A DNA stretch of 64,000 bases from Silurus meridionalis (lineage: Eukaryota; Chordata; Actinopteri; Siluriformes; Siluridae): assembly GCF_014805685.1 (NCBI RefSeq), contig NC_060911.1, positions 7,498,712 through 7,562,711 on the forward strand, written 5' to 3'. The stretch's first letter is position 1. Each line of letters begins with the position of its first letter. Made by a program: the position numbers and the translations under genes. Shown here piece after piece: positions 57,850 through 64,000 of the stretch. The notes under the pieces are model-generated. The model was not told the origin of the DNA and searched no databases. It saw only the letters and a program-made list of their open reading frames with translations.

Positions 57850-58330
57850 CATTTTTGCATTTAGTCCTTGTTTCTTTGTTTGCTTGTTTTTGTCTTTTTG
57901 TTTGTTTGTGAGTTTTTCCCCTATGCTGTTGGTTTTGTTTTAATGTTTACTGTTTGTTTTTTTTTTTGCCTATTTTTTATTTTGGCTTTTTGTTGTTTAT
58001 TTGTTTGGTTTTGGTACATTTTTTGTATTATTATTATTTGTATTTTTTGTTGTTGTTTTGCTGGCAGTCTTTTGCTGTTGTTTCATCATACGCCTTTGTC
58101 TTTGATGTTCGTGTGCTTTAAACGATCCAATGTGCAGTTTTTTTTGGTTTCGCTGCATTTTGTTTATGTCGCATTTTTATTTTGCTGTTTGTTTGCTGTT
58201 GTTTTGTCTCCTTCTTTTGTTTTTTGTTTGTTGGTTGGTTAATTTTGCTGCCATGCTTTGTGCTTTTTTGTTTGTCTTTTTTTTTTTTTACCTTGATTTT
58301 GTTTTGCTATTGTGGACATTTGTTTCACCA
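57850..58330. repeat. T/G-rich low-complexity tract
   Basis: About 480 bases dominated by TTTG/TTGTTT words on the plus strand. Its 124-codon frame is almost entirely Phe, Cys, Val and Leu and is an artefact. Confidence 0.85.
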
Positions 58331-58334
58331 TCAT

Positions 58335-59390
58335 GTATTTCGATATCTGTAGAAATTTGAAGAAAATAGAATTCTAGTAACATATATTGATATATTCTAT
58401 CTGGTAGGAATAAAGAATGGTCTGTAGATAATAAAACATTCTGGTGATTGAGACCTCTGGTGGTGAGGTGTGGAATTGTTCTGTATGTTGGTTAGAAAAG
58501 ATCAAACAGAAATAATCGTTAGTTATTACGCTTCCTGCTGTTTCAGTTCAATCAGGAAAAAAAAAATCCCTAAATAAAATAACAATGATTATAGAAGTTG
58601 TGGAACTTCTTCATTTGACACACAGTGCAGGTTAGTTTGAGTCTGTGTTTGTGTGAAGGTAAATTGTAGGTATTCAACCTCCTGCTGTTTCTTTAATTGA
58701 CATCTTCCTCGCTTCGGCGGACTTCTTAAGGCGACACATGGCACTTTTGTCATGTCACCATGGCAATGCGGGAAAAGTCTTAAAAGACTTTGTAGCATGA
58801 CTTTGTGTGCGCCTTTGTCAGAGGAACAGGAACCGTGTTATTCTACAATTTTATCTTCAGGTAATTGGTGAGCATCTGCACAGTCTGCACAGAGATGTTG
58901 GTGTGTCTAATTAGTTCCCTTCCCGAACTTGATTTGAAAGAGTGATAAACTAACTGCAGAAAGTAAAAAGACAAAGGCTGCACTAATGAGTATATAAGCA
59001 TTTCTTTGGAACATGAGTCCCCTTTCAAATGCCCATTCCAGAAATCCTACAATCAGTTACTTTTATTAGATTTACTTTTAGATGGCATCAGATTTTATGC
59101 TTAGATTTCAACTGAAGCAAATTTCTGGTCGACTCAAACAAAATAAAACACGTGTTTATGGATTCTTAAATGGTTTTGTTTCTGTTGGTTTAAATGCTCT
59201 AGCAGATTTGTATTTTTACCAGCTTATGTGAGATTTAATTAGTTTTAGAAGACATTTTCTGTTATGCGTCATTTGCACCAGCTGCCTTGAATGTTTAGTG
59301 TCCATATTTTAGATTAACGTCTGTATAATATAATACATAAGGAATTGTATAACTGCAATCCAGGAAAAAGCTGTTTCTCGAAGAAAATGT
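58335..59390. other. No gene recognised
   Basis: 58690-58800 and 58880-59000 have a non-repetitive, less AT-rich texture. No splice pair or family match. Confidence 0.4.
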
Positions 59391-59399
59391 CCTCAAACC

Positions 59400-60890
59400 T
59401 CCTCCCATGTATCCTTCCATTTTCCTTTCTAGCTACCATCATTTTTTTTCCCTTTATTCTTACTTACTTCAATGTTTCTTTCCAAGTTTTCTTCCTCCTT
59501 TGATTCTCTCTCTCGTCCCCTTTGTACTTCTCATTTTTGGTTTTCCTGTTCTTTAACCCTTTTTCAATTTTCTCTTTCTATTTTAAACTTCCCCTATTCT
59601 GTCATCCCACCCTCTTCCTTTTTCCTTCTGCTTTTTCATACAATTTCTCTTTCCATTTTCTTCTTTCACTGGTTCTTTGCCTTGTTGTTCCTCACTTCAA
59701 TTTTTTGTATTACTCAGGTTCTTTAATTTTTAGGTTTTAGTTTTATGTTCCTCTGTTCTACTGTATTTTCCTTCCTTCCCTTCTATTTTTTCTTTTGCGT
59801 TTTCCTACATTCTTTCCTTCTCTCCCTCGTTCTAATTTTCCACTTACCGTATTTTTCGGACTATAAGCCGCTACTTTTTTCCTACGTTTTGAACCCTGCC
59901 GCGTAAACAACGAAGTGGCTTATTTATGGATTTTTCCTGGGTTTTTTCTGGTTTCACAAACTTCAAGCCAAAAAACTGAACCCCATAACATTAGACCAAT
60001 GAAATTTCCGAACGGAAACGAGAACACACCTCACCTGTGTTCTGGGCTGCACGGCATCTGGAGAAAAGCTTTCACCGCTGTTGATTTTTAAACGCACGAC
60101 GATGCCAAAAGATAAACTCCCAGAGAAATAGAGTAGTTGTGAAAGGAAGGAGGAAGACAGTGAACAATGACTTTCTTGGTCGGCGACTGTTTAGATACAA
60201 GCCGTTGTAGTGCGTTTAGTCTGGGTGAAGGGAGAGCTCGCTAACTCCAGTTGCAAATGAAATCATAGAAGCACAGACAGGTTTCCAAAACTCATGCTTT
60301 TTTATTTTTCTTGGCAACAGCGTTACGGGTTAGTCAAAGAAACTTAGAAATGAGCATCAGAAAATAATAAGGACATATTCCTCTGTCTCACACGCACACA
60401 CATGCAGTAATACCGGCAGAATGTAGTGACGTGCTGTTCCCAAAATGCCGCTCTGCTCTTAAAGGAGCCACAACATATTTTACCCGTTACACCGTGTAAC
60501 AGACACTCTCTTTCGGTAAAGCCTGTGTAAAGTTCATTAGTTTCAGTGTGTTAAAAATAAAAATATTTGTAAAATTCAGTGGGTGCGGCTTATACAAGGG
60601 TGCGTCCGGAAATTACGGTATCTTTCCTTCCTCCTACTTTTTTTTTCTTCCTCCTATTTTTAAAATTTTGGTTACCATTTCCACCAACGCCATTTCGTCA
60701 TTGATTTTAACCATTCTAATTTTCCCTTTCTTCTTTTTATTTATTTTTTGCTTTCTTCCCCTCTGTTCTCACTACCCTTCAGTGTTTTCCATCCTCTGTT
60801 GCTTCCATTTTCCTTCCTTCACTATCCCACTCCATATATTTTTTTTCTATCTGCTGTTATTCCATTTGTTTTCTTTGTCTGCTTTGTCCT
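59400..60890. repeat. Polypyrimidine (TTCC-rich) tract split by an insertion
   Basis: Plus-strand pyrimidine-rich DNA (CTTCC, TTTTC and similar words) runs from 59400 to 59844 and resumes from 60621 to 60890. It is interrupted exactly by inverted-repeat element copy D. Confidence 0.88.
59845..60620 (+). mobile_element. TA-flanked inverted-repeat element, copy D
   Basis: TA-CCGTATTTTTCGGACTAT on the left and GTCCGGAAATTACGG-TA on the right. The frame corresponding to the conserved 34 codons starts at ATG 60101 with MPKDKLP but is broken by a small insertion and TAG soon after. The bases on both sides are the same pyrimidine tract, so the termini are well defined. Confidence 0.9.
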
Positions 60891-60949
60891 CTGAGAAAAA
60901 AAAACACAAGAAGAAAAGTTGATATATACAGTACAATCTCTTCCTTATT

Positions 60950-61700
60950 GCATCTACACTACACAAGAATCAGGTTGCTGTCCAGAATGTCAACAGGGGC
61001 TCATTTTCCAGCTGTTGATTCCTCCACGCCAGCTGCTGAATGATAAACTCTGCACACTGCCTCAACACCTTCACTGCTGTATGTAAATACACACATGAGC
61101 AGAATGAATGGGGTCACAGCTGCAGTGAAGGATGCTCTATCCTACTATACTATAAAGCATGTTCAAAAGAAGGACAGATCCTGAAGCCATCTTTCTCCCA
61201 AAGTAGGCCAGCGATTCCCTTGGGAACGTTTCGGGTCGTTGGTGAAGAGGAGAAGTGACAAAGATGGATCAAAGTGTCGTAGCTGGTCAGGAAGTTAACG
61301 AGTGGCTTTTGCTTCACGCTCAGCTTCAGTCTTGCGTTCACAATAAAAAAGTGAAGAGAAAAAAAAAGGGCAGTGAAGTGTGTCTGTTCAGCAAGCTTCC
61401 TGTCTGAGAGTTTGATTTGTCTTTCAACCTATGCCTTTTCCCCCAATGCTTCTACACTCAGGCTATAAGAGGGTCTTAAAGAACATTTCCTTTTGTTGCT
61501 TTTTCACAGGTAACTCCATGTTGATGGACATGATGTTTTTTGTAAACACGAGCCAAATCAGTGCCTGTGCTTATGACTAGTTCTACTTTTCTATTCAAAT
61601 AAAAAATTACTTGCATATTGTTTACTTTTTGGCATTAAAAGAAAAGGTCCCAACATTGCACTCTTTCAATAACCTTTCACACTCTTCCCGTAATGAAACC
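60950..61700. other. No gene recognised
   Basis: 60955-61075 is balanced DNA that might be a conserved element. The rest shows no coding or repeat signal. Confidence 0.4.
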
Positions 61701-61739
61701 GGTCGACTTGTGTGCGTTTTTTTTTTTTTTTTTTTACGG

Positions 61740-62030
61740 AGAAGCTTTTCAACACATCATTCATTCCACCCATAAAGGCTCGCTAGCCATTTGTAGGATG
61801 TAATTTCTTTTAAAGTGACCTATAGCTCTGGCTTTACTTCAGGAAAAAAAAAAAAAACGAAATTACTGCCAGGCATCCCGCCAACGAGCCAGACTACTCA
61901 ATAACATTTGACGCAAGTATAGATTTATTCCTGCCACTCGCACATTAACCCCGGTTCACATCTTTTACTTCAGACGTCCACCACAGTGGCAGTAAAATTG
62001 CTGTGTTAGCCCATGGCTGCTTTACAAGCT
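61740..62030. promoter_or_regulatory. Candidate conserved non-coding element
   Basis: Balanced, non-repetitive DNA (AAAGGCTCGCTAGCCATTTG at 61774; ACGCAAGTATAGATTTATTC near 61910) with CDX/HOX-like TTTATT words and a short A-run (61842-61856). No ORF. Function inferred. Confidence 0.25.
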
Positions 62031-62683
62031 GTCTAACCTCTAAAGTTCTGTTTCTAGTACTAGTTAATGCAATGAGAAAAGCTTGGTTTTGCATCAATTT
62101 TGTATTTTTTTTCCAACTAAATAGAAGTTTGTGTTTTGTTTCGAAGTTTTGATTTTAATATTAATACTAAAAAAATTTACCTAGTTAGTTTTAATGAATT
62201 GGACTTTATTAAGCTACTTTACAACATTAGCTAACATTAGCTTTGCTACACTGTAAAATCAGCATGGTTGCAGTTGAGAGACAACTAAAGTATGTTGCTA
62301 CAGTATGCTTTAATCACCATTAACCGTTAACTGTCGATAATTACAAGCAACATAATAATTGCTTAGTTTTAGTAGCATAGAAGCTACTTAGCTTAATGCT
62401 GCTGATTTTCTGCATTTTTGTTTGTTTTGCCCTTTGTTTCTATTTTTTATATATAAAAGTTGTATATATAAAAGTTTTCTTATATAGTAGAAAAATTCTC
62501 CTTTGATATTTTCAAATCTAATCTGCTTTGAATATTTATTTATATTTTTAATCATAGGTACACAAATTATAGGAGTGATGTTGCACTTCATTTAATTTAT
62601 TACTTGCTCCAGGATTTGATTCAATTTAGAATATTCTGAGCAAAATAGAGAGCAATAATCAAAATCAGAATCTATTACCAAGT
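62031..62683. other. No gene recognised
   Basis: AT-rich DNA; two TAGCTAACATTAGC-like words near 62228 form a small palindrome. Nothing coding. Confidence 0.45.
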
Positions 62684-62874
62684 ATCTCACCGCTACGGCC
62701 CGGGTTCGATCCGCGGTCAGGGAACCAACCCCAGCCACACTCAGTGCCGGTCCAAAGCCCGGATAAATGAGGAGGGTTATGTTAGGAGGGGCATCCAGCG
62801 TAAAAACGTGCCAAATCAAACATGTGGATGATCCGCTGTGGCGACCCCTAATGGCAGAAGCCGAAAGAAAGTTT
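62684..62874 (+). mobile_element. tRNA-Glu-derived SINE, 5'-truncated
   Basis: Begins in the anticodon arm (ATCTCACCGCTACGGCC), keeps box B GGGTTCGATCC, and continues through the same body and tail (GATGATCCGCTGTGGCGACC ... AGAAGCCGAAAGAAAG) as the copies at 12536 and 41313. Confidence 0.9.
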
Positions 62875-62879
62875 CATGC

Positions 62880-63140
62880 TTACACACACAAGGAATTTGA
62901 CTTGGCGTCAGGAGATTCCAGTGCAGGAGAAGTTCAGACATAGTGTTACAGAATAGTAAACCAGACAGTTAATGATGCAATATATACAAAGTAAAAAAGT
63001 TGTTATAGAAATGTTATTTACAAGTGTACTGTTTACAAATGGACCATTTGGATTGTATGTATGAATGTGACAGTTAGACAATGTGTAGTTATGAATATTT
63101 TAATTGTTCATGCTGAGTAGAGCCTGCAGGAAAAAAACTG
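62880..63140 (-). repeat. Probable LINE 3'-UTR fragment, antisense
   Basis: ACACACAAGGAATTTGACTT, CAATATATACAAAGTAAAAA and GAGCCTGCAGGAAAAAAACTG in this order resemble antisense 3'-UTR sequence of fish LINE copies. Tentative. Confidence 0.4.
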
Positions 63141-63249
63141 TTTTTCAAACATGTCTGTTTTGTTCATGTAAATCGATAAATCTGCTGCCAACTGAGATTT
63201 AATATTATAGGCAAAATTTAGTACAGTGTCTCTTTATTGTAAAAGGGAT

Positions 63250-63520
63250 AAACACTACTGTATATGGGCGAAAGTTTTGGGACAACTGACTTCCATACAG
63301 TATGTGATTCTTTCCCAAACTCTTACCACAAAGTTGGATGTACCCCAAAGTATAGGATGTCTACCATAAAATGTTTTCTTCACTTTAACTAGAAGACCCA
63401 AACCTGTTTCAACATGGCAATGAACTTGTGCACAAAGCCAGCTCTCTAATGATATGGTTTACATGAGTTTGGATGGAAATGTTGAGTTGCCTCCTATAGA
63501 ACTCTGACCCCCACCTCACC
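63250..63520 (+). mobile_element. Tc1-like non-autonomous remnant
   Basis: ACACTACTGTATATGGGCGAAAGTTTTGGGACA at 63252-63284 (in pieces) is a decayed terminus. AGACCCAAACCTGTTTCAAC and TGTGCACAAAGCCAGCTCTC at 63397-63447 match the sense strand of the transposase region of the same Tc1-like family as at 7225 and 34091. The frame is broken by stops. Confidence 0.6.
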
Positions 63521-64000
63521 TTGTGTTCCTTAATTCTAGCATTTGTAGATGTGTTTTGTTGAAGGTTGGTATCAAAACAATATTGTCAAAAATATTGCAG
63601 AAAGATGTATCTCCTTTTCATAGTTTCGGTAATTACACTTTGCATTTTCCATTTTGTCATCGTGTGTGGAATATATTCAATATGTCGGCATTATGTCATG
63701 TTTTTTTATTTCACCTAACAAAGGACTTGATCTCTTGCTTGCTATATTTAAGATTTATTGGTATTTGTATATGGACATTGATCTCGCTCTGTATGGTCTT
63801 GTTTTCATTAGGATGCTTTGTAAAAAGAATATGCACGTTTTCGGTGTACCAGCTACCTTTTTTTTTCTTTTTGGAAAAAATAAGCTGGAGCAATAAGCAA
63901 ATTAAACCACATATTTGAAATGAACGCTTGGCCTTGAAAATGATTTCATTTTGAGTTTTAAGGGTTTTTTTACTCAACCTGACCTTTATAGCTGTTTTAT
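63521..64000. other. No gene recognised
   Basis: The 131-codon frame at 63523-63918 is rich in Phe, Leu and Ile, without motif or splice support, in AT-rich DNA. Confidence 0.45.

Noticed and set aside
57868..58360. Cys/Phe-rich membrane-protein-like frames
   Set aside because: They come from a T/G-rich low-complexity tract and exist in more than one frame.

Overview
This window looks like nuclear DNA of a teleost fish. It is visibly AT-rich and full of microsatellites. It holds tRNA-derived SINEs, Tc1/mariner remnants, a decayed Ty3/gypsy retrotransposon and non-LTR retrotransposon tails of the kind common in fish. A catfish-like (siluriform) source is my inference from the repeat mix and is not proven. 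There is no bacterial gene organisation, operon, CRISPR array or functional RNA gene that I can support.

No intact protein-coding gene is recognisable. Positions 1-4800 carry a degenerate plus-strand multi-exon locus. It has exon-like blocks with good splice signals, frame breaks, and a terminal exon followed by AATAAA at 4743. Embedded in it is a nested duplication: two 235-bp tandem copies, with the whole pair duplicated about 1.6 kb further on. Two more exon-like blocks with good splice signals lie at 32324-32341 (18 nt) and 33143-33224 (82 nt).

Mobile DNA dominates the rest. There are four copies of a tRNA-Glu-derived SINE (two with clear target-site duplications) and two 5'-truncated LINE tails whose 3' ends match the SINE tail. 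There are further tRNA-type SINEs, three internally deleted Tc1-like elements with recognisable transposase remnants, and other Tc1 relics. Four copies of a TA-flanked inverted-repeat family carry a short conserved open frame. An internally deleted gypsy element lies on the minus strand at 17170-19208. Long (TA)n, (CA)n, (AAT)n, (TTTC)n and compound arrays break up the sequence.

Between the repeats are stretches of balanced composition, rich in homeodomain, SOX and octamer-like words, that do not look repetitive or coding. They resemble conserved non-coding enhancers of a gene desert or large intron, but no alignment was possible, so this is a hypothesis only. I found no convincing new biological system. 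The best leads are the SINE-LINE tail sharing, the inverted-repeat family with a conserved 34-codon frame, and the isolated exon candidates.
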